34,048 bases of DNA from a virus. Position 1 is the first letter of the stretch; each line of letters starts with the position of its first letter. This document shows, piece by piece, positions 13,653-22,561 of the stretch. The stretch is taken from positions 1-34,048 of IMG/VR virus record IMGVR_UViG_3300042546_000723; one strand, given 5' to 3'. The position numbers were made by a program, and so were the translations under genes. Below the pieces are notes generated by a model that saw only the letters and a program-made list of their open reading frames with translations, ran no database searches and had not been told where the DNA came from.

Positions 13653-13930
13653 TGTTCTCGCGCTTGCAACGCGGCCTCGTTTACGGGGCCATTATGAACA
13701 ACCCAACCATTGCGGAATTGGTCGCGACGCTCGCGAATGAATTGCGCCGCGTGCAACCAGTAACGCTTCCGCGTGTTGCGTACACTCTCGACGAAATCGC
13801 CGCCATGTGCGGCGTGTCTAAACGTGTCGTCGAGGGCCAAATCGAAATCGGGGCATTAAAAACAAAACGCATCGGCCGTTCGCTATGCGTTACTGCTCGG
13901 GAATTGGAACGGTGGCTAAACCATGGCTAG
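13649..13930 (+). CDS. xis: Excisionase-like MerR-type HTH protein
   Basis: 93 aa from ATG 13649, overlapping the previous stop (ATGATG cluster, 13649-13654). An ATG at 13694 is possible but less well supported. Residues about 45-90 form a MerR/excisionase-type winged helix: YTLDEIAAMCGVSKRVVEGQIEIGALKTKRIGR followed by CVTARELERWL. Such proteins bind DNA and direct integrase toward excision, or act as simple regulators. It overlaps the integrase by 8 nt, as xis often does. Confidence 0.7.
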   Translation: MMFSRLQRGLVYGAIMNNPTIAELVATLANELRRVQPVTLPRVAYTLDEIAAMCGVSKRVVEGQIEIGALKTKRIGRSLCVTARELERWLNHG

Positions 13931-15080
13931 CGTGTGGCAACACAAACGGGGCGGGTGGTATCTCCAAATCGTTTTGCCAACGCAACGACGCGTGAAAATC
14001 TACCTTGGCAAAATCACGGCCAAACACGCGCACAACCTAGCCCGTCGAATCGACGAATTAGGAAACCTGGTTCGCCTCGGCGAACAACCAACGCCGGACC
14101 TGGCCGCCTGGTTGATTGCTTTGGATCCCGCAATGGTTGAACGGCTCGCCGAGTGCGGTCTAACACGAACGTGGACGAAACCCGCGACGGCCCCGAGGTT
14201 GCTAGATTTTTGGACGCAATACGTCGATGGCCGCACGGATTTTGCACCCTCGACAATCAAGGGGTGGAAAACGGCGCGTTTGCATGTAGAGGCTAGGTTC
14301 CCTACGCAAACCCTCGACGAAATCACGGCGTTGGATGCGAAAACATGGGCCCGCGATCTTTCGCAAGTTGTCGCCCCCACACACGCCGCGAAAATCATTG
14401 GTCGCGTTTCGCAAGTGTACGCGGCTGCGATCGATGGCCGCGTCGTTTCGGAAAATCCGTTTGCGGGAATCAAAACGAGTCGCGAAATCGACGCAACGCG
14501 CAAATTGTATGTAACGCCCGAAACGTCGTTGGCCGTGTTGGACAAATTCGCCACGTTGGAGGGTCGCGCGTTATTCGCATTGGCTCGCTGGTGTGGTTTG
14601 CGTGTTCCCCATGAACCATTGGCGTTGACGTGGCGAAACGTCGATTGGGAACAAATGCGGTTGCAAATTCCGGCCGACACAAAAACCGGCGGTCGCATCG
14701 TTCCCATTTTCCCCGAGGTCGCCAATGAACTAAACGCGTTGGATTCGGCGGCCAAAACCGGCGCGATTTATGTTTTCAATCGTGCTAGAAATTCCGCGGC
14801 CACCGAATGGCGTCGATGGTTGCTTGCCGCGATCGCGGCGGCTCACCTAGAACCATGGCCGCACGCCTGGCACAACCTTAGAGCGAGTTGCAGAACCGAT
14901 TTGGAGGAACGATTTCCAACGCACGTTTGCGATGCGTGGTTGGGTCATTCCTCACGCGTAGCCAAGGACCATTATTTACGCGTTACCCCGGACCATTGGG
15001 CGGCGGCTCGCGAAACAATGCCGCGCACGGCACAACCACCGGCGCACGGCCCGGCGCACGGCACCGAGGGGGTTTTGTAG
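13923..15080 (+). CDS. int: Tyrosine-type site-specific integrase
   Basis: 385 aa, ATG at 13923. The catalytic set is visible: R227 (WCGLRVPHEPLALTW), K254 (ADTKTGG), H327 and R330 (WHNLRAS), H342 (WLGHSS) and Y351 (AKDHYLRVT). The N-terminal 80 residues are an arm-type DNA-binding-like region, and about 90-190 a core-binding SAM-like domain. It integrates the phage by attP x attB recombination. The WLGHSSRVAKDHYLRVTPDHW tail resembles planctomycete integrases known to me. The C-terminal residues 370-385 (AHGPAHGTEGVL) are encoded by DNA containing three copies of a 9-mer repeat. The gene is expressed away from the tail operon. Confidence 0.93.
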   Translation: MASVWQHKRGGWYLQIVLPTQRRVKIYLGKITAKHAHNLARRIDELGNLVRLGEQPTPDLAAWLIALDPAMVERLAECGLTRTWTKPATAPRLLDFWTQYVDGRTDFAPSTIKGWKTARLHVEARFPTQTLDEITALDAKTWARDLSQVVAPTHAAKIIGRVSQVYAAAIDGRVVSENPFAGIKTSREIDATRKLYVTPETSLAVLDKFATLEGRALFALARWCGLRVPHEPLALTWRNVDWEQMRLQIPADTKTGGRIVPIFPEVANELNALDSAAKTGAIYVFNRARNSAATEWRRWLLAAIAAAHLEPWPHAWHNLRASCRTDLEERFPTHVCDAWLGHSSRVAKDHYLRVTPDHWAAARETMPRTAQPPAHGPAHGTEGVL

Positions 15081-15226
15081 TGGTTTACCGTGGTGAAAAA
15101 CCCAATGAAAACGAAAAAACCACGGCGTTAACCGTGGTTTGTTTCGTTGAGAAGTGCCCCCGCAAGGGGTCAAACGTACCAACAAAAACGTTAGGCTGCA
15201 ACACGGCGCACGGCCACGCGCACGGC
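15023..15226. repeat. Five GCGCACGGC repeats: candidate attP arm sites
   Basis: Identical 9-mers at 15023-15031, 15042-15050, 15054-15062, 15206-15214 and 15218-15226, all in the same orientation. Three lie within the 3' end of the integrase gene and two 144 nt further downstream. Integrases of this type bind arm sites on both sides of a core, so the attP core may lie between 15063 and 15205. The core itself cannot be identified from one sequence. Confidence 0.4.
15117..15144 (+). terminator. Terminator after the integrase gene
   Basis: Arms AAACCACGG (15117-15125) and CCGTGGTTT (15132-15140) form a perfect 9-bp stem with a 6-nt loop. It is preceded by an A-run and followed by TTTGTTTC. It lies 37 nt after the integrase stop codon and may work in both directions. 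Confidence 0.7.
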
Positions 15227-15398
15227 ACGCAAAAACTATCGTTACGGCGATCCCCCCGCCATGGGGGCCGCTGCCCCGGCTTACTTACCTGTCGTCAATT
15301 TGAATTGTGCGTGAAAAAAAATCGTCCGATGTGCCGCTTCGCGGGGGCTTGCCTCCCCCCCCTGGGGGGAGAACCTTAAAACAACCCCGGTAGGGGGG
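15141..15398. other. Non-coding region between integrase and the last tail gene
   Basis: With the preceding terminator this makes a 318-nt gap without a convincing gene. It contains two of the five GCGCACGGC repeats, a short CCCC/GGGG hairpin near 15157-15170, and a C-run/G-run hairpin (about 15353-15371). No tRNA gene or intact tRNA 3' end was seen. It probably holds attP and the end of converging transcripts. Confidence 0.6.
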
Positions 15399-15400
15399 TT
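15376..15400 (-). terminator. Terminator of the leftward late operon
   Basis: Arms AACCCC (15383-15388) and GGGGTT (15395-15400), overlapping the stop codon of the last tail gene. On the - strand the stem is followed by GTTTTAAGG. This is the convergent end of the late operon, facing the integrase. Confidence 0.65.
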
Positions 15401-16172
15401 ATTCCTCCCCGCCGACGGTTCCAATGCTTTGGATTGTTTGGATTTCCTCCGCAAGCCTACCAACACGCACCAGCCAACCCTCAAAATACAACTGGCCGGT
15501 TTGTAAAACCTCGTCGGGTTCCGCGTCGGATCCACTTGCGGGCGCGTTGTCGTTCACGGCTGGCGTTTGCGTGGAGGTCGGAACCTCGCGGTATAGCCTG
15601 CAACGTAACCGAATCGTTTGGCCTGGTTGTACCGTACAAACAAAAAACACGGGTTCGCAATTGGCTTGCATTCCATCGATTGGATTGTTGCCAGTTGTTC
15701 CCGCTGTAAACGCCATCGTTCCCGCCGATGGTCCGGTTGTGGCTGGTTCAAAAAACGCGTGCATGTACGATTGCAACGGCGCGCCGGTACTCCCGCCCGC
15801 CCAATTGCCAATCAACGTTCCGGTTGCCGCGGCGACGTTGTAGGCCGTGGTGATCGCACGCCAAACAAAATTGGTCCAAATGGTCCCGTTCCACGTCCCA
15901 AATTGGTAGTATTGAATTGGTGCAAACCAACTGCGTTGGATATGGCGATGGCGAAACACGGACGCGCCGGCAACCTCGACGTTTAAAACGGCGGTAGCTG
16001 CTCCACCTGTTGCGGTCGGCTTGGTGTTATCGTCCGCGGCTTTTAGTAGAAAACGAACCGCCCCCCAATAGTAGCCCGGCAAATCGCCATCGGGTTTTAG
16101 GTCGATGGTGTAAAGGTCCGACGGGCTCGCGGATTGCTTAACACGTTTGAATATGTTTGCGTTCCCAATCAT
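15399..16172 (-). CDS. Putative tail-tip or appendage protein, last late gene
   Basis: 257 aa, ATG at 16172 overlapping the upstream stop as ATGA. Strand-rich with aromatic blocks (YYWGAVRFLLKAAD, QRSWFAPIQYYQFGTWNGTIW), an Ala/Gly/Thr-rich middle, and a short acidic stretch near residue 220. Such beta-rich, small-residue-rich sequences are typical of phage tail tips and receptor-binding parts. Being the last of three similar genes after the putative baseplate hub supports this. No known domain is recognised. Confidence 0.45.
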   Translation of the reverse strand: MIGNANIFKRVKQSASPSDLYTIDLKPDGDLPGYYWGAVRFLLKAADDNTKPTATGGAATAVLNVEVAGASVFRHRHIQRSWFAPIQYYQFGTWNGTIWTNFVWRAITTAYNVAAATGTLIGNWAGGSTGAPLQSYMHAFFEPATTGPSAGTMAFTAGTTGNNPIDGMQANCEPVFFVCTVQPGQTIRLRCRLYREVPTSTQTPAVNDNAPASGSDAEPDEVLQTGQLYFEGWLVRVGRLAEEIQTIQSIGTVGGEE

Positions 16173-16702
16173 GCGCCGTTCTCAAAATTGTTGTTATGGT
16201 GCCCAATTGCTAATAACCGCACCTTCGATTTAGTGCCTGGTTGGCTTACTGTTATTCGCACAACCTCAGAAACTAAATTGCTAGGCGTTGCAATTTCGTA
16301 AATGCCGAAAAACCTGTTCGCAATCGTTGTTTGGCTGTTGGTTGTTGTTCGATTGTTTTGATAGGTTCCGCCGCCCCACGCCCCACCGGTTGGTATTCTG
16401 TATTCTCGAATCGTTATTGCCGACGTCATGGCCTGTTGGTCGGGATAGGCTGACGGGTACAACGTTTCGGTGGTGTTTGGTCCTGGCTTGTAAACTGTCA
16501 AACGATAATCGTTTTGGGACCAAACCCAAAATTGAATTTGTGCATAGGCAAACGGCATTTGTAGAACGCGGCGGTATGCGTCAAACTGCAAACGCAACGC
16601 GTGCATATTGCCCGCGACGAATGTTAGTTGCGGGCGGTCCGCACTGTAAATCCAGTCGAACAACGCCCAACCGGTGCCGCCGTAGTGTTCAATTGGTAAC
16701 AT
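16169..16702 (-). CDS. Putative tail-tip protein
   Basis: 177 aa from the ATG at 16702, which has GGGGGCGG upstream and overlaps the previous gene by 14 nt. A TTG-initiated extension to 16741 is possible but unlikely. Beta-rich, with aromatics (GWALFDWIYSADRP) and Asn/Gln-rich turns (YQNNRTTTNSQTTIANRF). No known domain. Position after the hub and coupling to the next gene suggest a tail-tip structural role. Confidence 0.4.
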   Translation of the reverse strand: MLPIEHYGGTGWALFDWIYSADRPQLTFVAGNMHALRLQFDAYRRVLQMPFAYAQIQFWVWSQNDYRLTVYKPGPNTTETLYPSAYPDQQAMTSAITIREYRIPTGGAWGGGTYQNNRTTTNSQTTIANRFFGIYEIATPSNLVSEVVRITVSQPGTKSKVRLLAIGHHNNNFENGA

Positions 16703-17633
16703 TGCACCGCCCCCAAACGTCGAATTTGTCGGCCAATCCAAAATTGGTTATGCGAATTTCTTGGATCGTGTTTGCGCCGGCTGCGATGTTGATGGTGTAG
16801 GTGGCTGGGGTCGATGTGTACGGCATTGAAACGCTTCCCATTGTCGCACCGGCGTTATTGATAACGGTTAGCGTTGGCGATCCGGTTGCCGATTGGCCCG
16901 GCGTGGTGTGAATCGTGAAAACCACGCTGTGCGTATAGTTTGCCAACATATCGCGCGGGTAAAACGTGACGCGGTTGGAAGCATTGTCGGCGGTCGCTGC
17001 GATACGATGCCAAACGGGCTCGGGATTCAACCACGCGTTTTTCAATGTCGCCAACGCTGTTACGGTGGCGTTTCCACTTGTGTTGCTCCCCTGAACTACG
17101 GCATCCAATAACCTGTTGGCGTCTTGGATTTTTTGGCCATCAACGCCACCGGCGTAGTTGTGGAATCGCCAAACGTCGGCGGTCCACGTTTGGCTACCGG
17201 CTGTTTGGCCGCTCGACGCCCGCCATTTTACGGCCTGGTTCGCCGTCGTCGTTTGAATCATCCATGCCATATTCACGCGCTCGTAGGGTTGCCACTCGCG
17301 TGTAATCGTCTCGACGGTTGGATCCGCGGTACCGGCGGCCGATGCGGTTACAACGGTTGGTTGAACAAACGTTGCCATATTCCACCGGCCTAGCGTGTTG
17401 ATGGCCTCGGCGGTCGGTTGTATCAACTCAATTTCGGTTGTTTTGCGGGCGGTTTCGGTTTGAACCACTAACAAATACCAACCCGGTTCGGCAAACGTGA
17501 TTTGCCCGGTTTCGCCGCTTTCGGCGTAGCTTCCTCGCACAAACTCGTTTTGCCCGCTGATAACAACACGCCAACCCAATGTTGGCACGTTTCTACGCTC
17601 GAACCTAGCCCAACCCAACGGCAAACCGTGCAT
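16689..17633 (-). CDS. Putative tail-tip or receptor-binding-type protein
   Basis: 314 aa, ATG at 17633 directly after the stop of the large upstream gene (TAAATG). The N-terminal 70 residues look like a beta-sandwich (GWRVVISGQNEFV, PGWYLLVVQTET). The C-terminal half has Thr/Ala-rich strands that resemble a carbohydrate-binding or jelly-roll domain (HSVVFTIHTTPGQSATGSPT, TITNFGLADKFD-like end). It may bind host surfaces. Assignment is by position and composition. Confidence 0.45.
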   Translation of the reverse strand: MHGLPLGWARFERRNVPTLGWRVVISGQNEFVRGSYAESGETGQITFAEPGWYLLVVQTETARKTTEIELIQPTAEAINTLGRWNMATFVQPTVVTASAAGTADPTVETITREWQPYERVNMAWMIQTTTANQAVKWRASSGQTAGSQTWTADVWRFHNYAGGVDGQKIQDANRLLDAVVQGSNTSGNATVTALATLKNAWLNPEPVWHRIAATADNASNRVTFYPRDMLANYTHSVVFTIHTTPGQSATGSPTLTVINNAGATMGSVSMPYTSTPATYTINIAAGANTIQEIRITNFGLADKFDVWGRCNVTN

Positions 17634-20003
17634 TTATTCCCCCTGATTCAATTGGGGGAAAAATTGGAGGGGGTCCAATTCCCCAAATGATGTTTGCACC
17701 GTGAACGTTGGTTTGACGTATGCCCCGTTCTCGCCAATTCCCATGGTTATCGAAACCTCGGAAATCATCGCGTTGGATGTAACCGTGTGGCCGGTTCCCG
17801 CATTGAGTGTTCCAATGATTTGGCCCGGCCATAGCGTCGCCGAGGCTCGGCGGCTTTGAATCCGCACAATTGAACGCGGAACGAAATAGTAGGTTGCAAG
17901 AAACGCGGCGATTTGATCGGCTAAAACTTGGTCGTCGCGGATTTTGAAACGCGCGGGAACGGTTTTAGTGCCGGTGTCATCGACGCCAACCACCGTTCCA
18001 TCCATTACTTCGATTTGTTGGAGTTTGTCCCCCAAATCAAAAACCTTGGTTCGGTCCGCGTCGATGTTGCTGGCCGTTGTGCCCAATGTTGCGGGATTGC
18101 GTTTCACCGATCCAACGTTGAAATCCGACAACGCGGCCACGGTGATTTGCAATTCCGCTGGATCGAGTCGAGGAACGTGGGGGGCCACGCGGCCGCCGCC
18201 GGATGCCAACGCCCCTTGGTAGCCGCCCGAAACCTCTAACACCAACCCCACGGCCAATTCGTTGGTTAACTCGCGGCCTGTCACGCCGTAACTTGGGTCG
18301 TTCGGATCGTAAAGAACGTCGCGCGGGGCCTTGTTGCTCCAACAAATCCATTTCCCAGTTAGTGTGCCGTCGCTCTCGAACGTCTTGGCGTATATCTCTA
18401 AATTGCGGTACGGGGCCTTGCTCGATTGGTGGGCGGTTTTTAACGCCGTCGTATCGGCTTGGCTATAATCGATTCCCTCGCGAAACGGTAAACCGGATAA
18501 CAAACGCAACCGCAACCCGAACGGCAAATACCGTTCGTTCGTGGATCCAATTTGGAAAACGTCGGACGGTCCGCCGCCATCCTTCCAGTTGTACAAATGC
18601 TTGATGCGGTAGTTGCGCCCGATTGGCCGGTACTTAGGCAAATCGCGAATATCCCGCATCCTTTGCAATTGCCGCATAATTGCCGGGTTTAATCCTGCAA
18701 TCTCGGCGTTGTATTCGTCCTCCAACGCCGTGGACCACGCCGGGGTTAACTGCGTGGTGGTGTCTATCGTAAAAACGGTAACGCGCGGGGCACCCTTCAC
18801 AAAAACGGTGGTGTAGTTGGTTGCCCCGCTCGATTGCACCGAAATTGCGGTAGCCGAATCGGTCGATGTCGTAACGGCAATAACGCGGGAATTGGCCGGC
18901 AATGTTTTGGTTGCGCCGGCTTCGTTGGTCATTGAAACCGCGGCGGTTACGGTGGTGAACGGCTCGACGTACAACCGGTTCGGGGTCACTGATTCATCGA
19001 CAAAACAAAAATATCCCTGGCCGGCGTTTGGCGATAGCAACCGATCCAACGCCCCTTTGAGAGTCAACCCGTCGCAATCCAAAATCGATTCAAACCAATC
19101 TGCGTATTGCGTCGTTGTCGATGGAGGATTTAGGTTTGCATGGTCAAAAATCCAAACCGGTACAAACTGCGATTTTCCGTCATTGAACGGCCCCGAATCC
19201 GTCCGATTGCCAACCCGTGGCGCATTGTAGGCGGCTAGATATTCCAACGCGTCTTTTAGGGTCCAACGGTCGGCGGTGTTGGTATCCACAAACCCATATA
19301 AACCGGGGAACGAATGTATATATGTTGATCGCGTTTGGCCTGTTAAACCGAATCCTGGCGCGGAATAGGTGCCGGTCGAACGGCTCGGCGGTAGTTTTGT
19401 TGCGCCGAATTGGTCGCGCTTGACTTTATTGTTGTCCGACACGTTAAACATTGGGGCGGACCATGCCACCCGGTAGTTGTCCGTTCCGTTGTTAGAAAAC
19501 GCCGTTGTGCAAGCAAAATAGGTGCGTTGGATCGGTGCGCGATCGAGGGCCGCAATCATGCCGACGCACGAAATGGTTTGAATCCCGGTTACCTCGTAAA
19601 CGGTTGTCGGCGGATCGCCTGGGGCACCTGGCACTACTCTCGCAATCGTGCCGTGTTGTTCGTCGGCAACGTCGTCGATGAAACCATGCCAAATTCGGTC
19701 ACCGTCGGCGCAATGGACAACAATTTTCACGTACCAACCAATCCATGTTTTTTTGGTGCGGGTTGTTTCGGTCGTTGCGGTACGTTCGAGAACGCGGCCA
19801 TATCGAAAACGCAACGACGCGGTTGGGATGTTTGGCGCGGCGTTCCAACTGACGGCCAACAAATCCAATTGCGTTTCCGCGGTCCATGAATCGGCCCAAC
19901 GTTGTTTCGTGTAAATGTCCGCCGAAATGTCGGTTCCCAACGCGTCGGAAAATGTAATCGCGTTGCCGGTCGGTTGTGGGTTTGGGTATGGGAACGCGGG
20001 CAT
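17634..20003 (-). CDS. Putative baseplate hub / tail tip protein (large)
   Basis: 789 aa, ATG at 20003 with GGTGGAGG upstream. It is the largest tail-tip protein. The first 110 residues include a beta-rich domain (SLRFRYGRVLER, GWYVKIVVHCADGDRIWHGFIDDV) like the N-terminal domains of tail hub proteins, where a host-facing ring is formed. The central 400 residues hold aromatic, Asn-rich strands, and the C-terminus (about 680-750) another strand-rich domain (VPRSIVRIQSRRASATLWPGQIIG). It comes two genes after the tape measure, where hubs usually lie. No enzymatic motif seen. Confidence 0.55.
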   Translation of the reverse strand: MPAFPYPNPQPTGNAITFSDALGTDISADIYTKQRWADSWTAETQLDLLAVSWNAAPNIPTASLRFRYGRVLERTATTETTRTKKTWIGWYVKIVVHCADGDRIWHGFIDDVADEQHGTIARVVPGAPGDPPTTVYEVTGIQTISCVGMIAALDRAPIQRTYFACTTAFSNNGTDNYRVAWSAPMFNVSDNNKVKRDQFGATKLPPSRSTGTYSAPGFGLTGQTRSTYIHSFPGLYGFVDTNTADRWTLKDALEYLAAYNAPRVGNRTDSGPFNDGKSQFVPVWIFDHANLNPPSTTTQYADWFESILDCDGLTLKGALDRLLSPNAGQGYFCFVDESVTPNRLYVEPFTTVTAAVSMTNEAGATKTLPANSRVIAVTTSTDSATAISVQSSGATNYTTVFVKGAPRVTVFTIDTTTQLTPAWSTALEDEYNAEIAGLNPAIMRQLQRMRDIRDLPKYRPIGRNYRIKHLYNWKDGGGPSDVFQIGSTNERYLPFGLRLRLLSGLPFREGIDYSQADTTALKTAHQSSKAPYRNLEIYAKTFESDGTLTGKWICWSNKAPRDVLYDPNDPSYGVTGRELTNELAVGLVLEVSGGYQGALASGGGRVAPHVPRLDPAELQITVAALSDFNVGSVKRNPATLGTTASNIDADRTKVFDLGDKLQQIEVMDGTVVGVDDTGTKTVPARFKIRDDQVLADQIAAFLATYYFVPRSIVRIQSRRASATLWPGQIIGTLNAGTGHTVTSNAMISEVSITMGIGENGAYVKPTFTVQTSFGELDPLQFFPQLNQGE

Positions 20004-20006
20004 CGG

Positions 20007-20402
20007 TTAAACCTCCACCGGTTGCAATTTCCAAGTTGCATGAACGACATAGGCCGGCGAAATGTTGCCACGCGGGCAATGATAAAACGGGACCGATTGA
20101 ATCGACGTTTTCACTTCCAAAACAACAAATTGGATTCCCGTGAATCCGACGTTTCCAACCAACATGGAAACCGGGCTCGCCGTGAATGTGTTAGCGTAGG
20201 TCACCTCCAACGCGCGGGCGTTTGCGTAGCTTGTGTGCGCGAACTGAGAACGCATTTCAAACACTTGCCCGCGCCGGCCCGTGTTGAATACGGAAACGCC
20301 GCTGTTGCCGGTTTTCGTCTCGGATTCGCGACGCATTTGGGGCAAATCGAAATCCCCCTGCAAATCGTCGAACGCCAACGCGCCCAAACTCCAAACGCTC
20401 AT
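20007..20402 (-). CDS. Putative distal tail component
   Basis: 131 aa, ATG at 20402 with GGGGGATCC upstream, starting 11 nt after the tape measure. It is strand-rich (ALEVTYANTFTASPVSMLVG, GIQFVVLEVKTSIQ), the composition expected of a small distal tail or tail-completion protein. Gene position right after the tape measure matches distal tail proteins of siphoviruses. No catalytic residues. Confidence 0.5.
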   Translation of the reverse strand: MSVWSLGALAFDDLQGDFDLPQMRRESETKTGNSGVSVFNTGRRGQVFEMRSQFAHTSYANARALEVTYANTFTASPVSMLVGNVGFTGIQFVVLEVKTSIQSVPFYHCPRGNISPAYVVHATWKLQPVEV

Positions 20403-20413
20403 TGGATCCCCCG

Positions 20414-22561
20414 TTACTGTTTGACTGTGTTTGCATCGAGAATTTGGGAACGGATGTTATTCGCCGGCGGGGTCGGCGGCGGAACCGGTTTTGCCCCCGG
20501 CATGTTTGCCAACAACCGGTTGGTTTCCGCCGTCAATTCGTTTTGCGAACTCAAGAATTGTCGCAACGTCGCTTGGTCGCTTTCCATGGCCTTTAGTCGC
20601 TCGGGCAACGCGGCCAATTTGGCGATTTCGGTTAGGGCCTGTGCAACCACCTGTTGTTGGTCCATCGGTGCGCCGGTTTCCTGTAGAAAGGACAAACGGC
20701 GTTGCAACTCCAATTGTTGGTGGCGGCCGGCTAATCCGCTGGGGTCCATAGTTCTTGATGCGGGTTCCACGGCATACAACAAAACGTTGCTAAGACTGGT
20801 CAACATACCGGTGGAACTGGCGGCCATGGCGTCGGTGAATTGTCCCGAAATAGCTGCGCGGGTCTGTCCCTCGACGTTGCGGGCCTGTTGAATTTCAATA
20901 GCCGTTTTTGTGGCGTTTTCGCTTTGAACAATTTTTGATTGGGGCGTTTCGACGGTCGATTTTGCCACCGTCTCGAATGCTTTGGTATCGGTGGTTATCG
21001 TCTTGTTGGCGGTCGCCAATTCCTGATTGAACGCCGATTGGCCATCGAGCAATTGCTTGAACAACGGCAAAAACTTCGCTTCACCGGTCAACGTTTCGCC
21101 AAGTTGGTTTTTCAACTCCGGGGTTTGTTGAATGATTTCCAAACGCTTGTTGAATGTTCCGGGGTCCGCTGCGGCCTGTTTGTCCATAGCGTCAAATTGG
21201 GAAACCTTATCCCGCATCACCAATAAACGAGTTTTGTTTTGGTCGATTTCCTGCGTAAATTGTTGCTTGATCTTCAAATCCGATTCGGTACGCTCGTTGA
21301 TCGGTTTTGCATCGATTTTATCAATAACCTTCTGCGTGGCTGAAATCGCGTTTTCTAGGTTCCCAACCCTTAGGGTTGCATCAAATCGGGCATCCCGTCG
21401 CTCGGCTCGATCCGCCGCCGATTCGTTGCCGGTCACCCGTTGGATAACTGTAAGTTTCTGCAATTCCTCGGCGTCCCGCTTTTGCTTCAATTGTGCCTGC
21501 GAAACGTCTTGCGTTGCTTTATCAACCTCTAGCCTAGCCGTTCTCGCCTCGCGGCTTTGGTCGTCCGGTTTGAAAAACTTGGCCATTTCCTCGGCCTTGG
21601 TCAAACGCAATTGCGATTGCTCAACGTTGAGGGCGTTATCGGTTTTGGCTAGCTTCAAATCCTCAATGCGTTGCGTGCGTTCACGCACCATTTTGGGGTC
21701 ACCGAATAGGTTGGAAACCTGTTTGATAAAATCGGTCGTGGCGGTCGCTGCGCTCTGGCCCGTTGGATCCACCTTGGACAATTTCGAGTAGAGGGCCACG
21801 CCCTCTTTGGCCGCTTCTACTTTGTCCTGTTTGGGGGCTTGGGCGATCGATGCGTTTACGGCCACGGCGGCCCCCTGGGCCAGTTTCGATAGTTGCTCGG
21901 GGCGTGCCACCGATCCCGTGGACGCCAACAACGCCAACGCCTCTTTGGCGTCCTTTAAACCGCTCGCCGCCATAATGTCGGCGGTGGCGGTCGCGGTCGT
22001 CTGCAACTCACCTGGCGTAAACCGTGTAAGCTGGGCGGATGCGGCCACAACGCCTTTGGCCTGATCCTCGCCGACGATGGACGCGGCGGAACCCAACGCG
22101 GTTGTCAATTTCGCAAGGTCCGAAAATTGCGTTTGCTGTGCGATTTCCGGCACGGTTCGTTGGAGCGTGTCGCTAATTTCTTGCGGGGTTTGCCCCGCCA
22201 TGTTTTTCGCCGCTTCCTGTTGTGCGGCTGCTAGCTCTCGCGCCTTGGCGATCGCTTTGTCCTGATTGCTCACCAATTCGGCGTTGGCTTTGCTCACCGC
22301 GGCGATGGCCGTTTGCACCGAAAAATAGGACGCCGCCAATCCTGCGACGCCCATAATCATTCCGTCGAGACGGTCGCGGTGTTGTTTATCTTCCTTCTCT
22401 TGGTCGCGGGCGGCTTGTTTGGCGGCGTCGGCGGCTTCCTTGCTCGCGTCTTTGATTTTCTTATAACCGGCGTCGGTTTTGTTCTGTTGGTCAATGATGC
22501 GTTGGAATGCTTTGTACAATTCCGCATCGTCGCCGCTTAGGGTAACAATTGTGTTGGCCAT
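20414..22561 (-). CDS. Tail tape measure protein
   Basis: 715 aa from the ATG at 22561, which overlaps the upstream stop as TAATG. It is dominated by Ala/Lys/Glu-rich helices with heptad character (EAADAAKQAARDQEKEDKQ, ARELAAAQQEAAKNM, AAADPGTFNKRLEIIQQTPE). A hydrophobic stretch near residue 65-85 (MIMGVAGLAASYFSVQTAIAAV) is the usual membrane-insertion segment. In siphoviruses the length of this protein sets tail length; 715 residues at the usual 0.15 nm per residue gives a tail of about 107 nm. It is the longest tail gene but one. Confidence 0.85.
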   Translation of the reverse strand: MANTIVTLSGDDAELYKAFQRIIDQQNKTDAGYKKIKDASKEAADAAKQAARDQEKEDKQHRDRLDGMIMGVAGLAASYFSVQTAIAAVSKANAELVSNQDKAIAKARELAAAQQEAAKNMAGQTPQEISDTLQRTVPEIAQQTQFSDLAKLTTALGSAASIVGEDQAKGVVAASAQLTRFTPGELQTTATATADIMAASGLKDAKEALALLASTGSVARPEQLSKLAQGAAVAVNASIAQAPKQDKVEAAKEGVALYSKLSKVDPTGQSAATATTDFIKQVSNLFGDPKMVRERTQRIEDLKLAKTDNALNVEQSQLRLTKAEEMAKFFKPDDQSREARTARLEVDKATQDVSQAQLKQKRDAEELQKLTVIQRVTGNESAADRAERRDARFDATLRVGNLENAISATQKVIDKIDAKPINERTESDLKIKQQFTQEIDQNKTRLLVMRDKVSQFDAMDKQAAADPGTFNKRLEIIQQTPELKNQLGETLTGEAKFLPLFKQLLDGQSAFNQELATANKTITTDTKAFETVAKSTVETPQSKIVQSENATKTAIEIQQARNVEGQTRAAISGQFTDAMAASSTGMLTSLSNVLLYAVEPASRTMDPSGLAGRHQQLELQRRLSFLQETGAPMDQQQVVAQALTEIAKLAALPERLKAMESDQATLRQFLSSQNELTAETNRLLANMPGAKPVPPPTPPANNIRSQILDANTVKQ

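Noticed and set aside
14000-14755. - strand frame (251 aa) opposite the integrase
   Set aside because: Complete shadow of the integrase, which has all catalytic residues.
15141-15398. tRNA gene or tRNA 3' end at attP
   Set aside because: No T-loop-like GGTTCGAATCC or acceptor pairing was found by eye.
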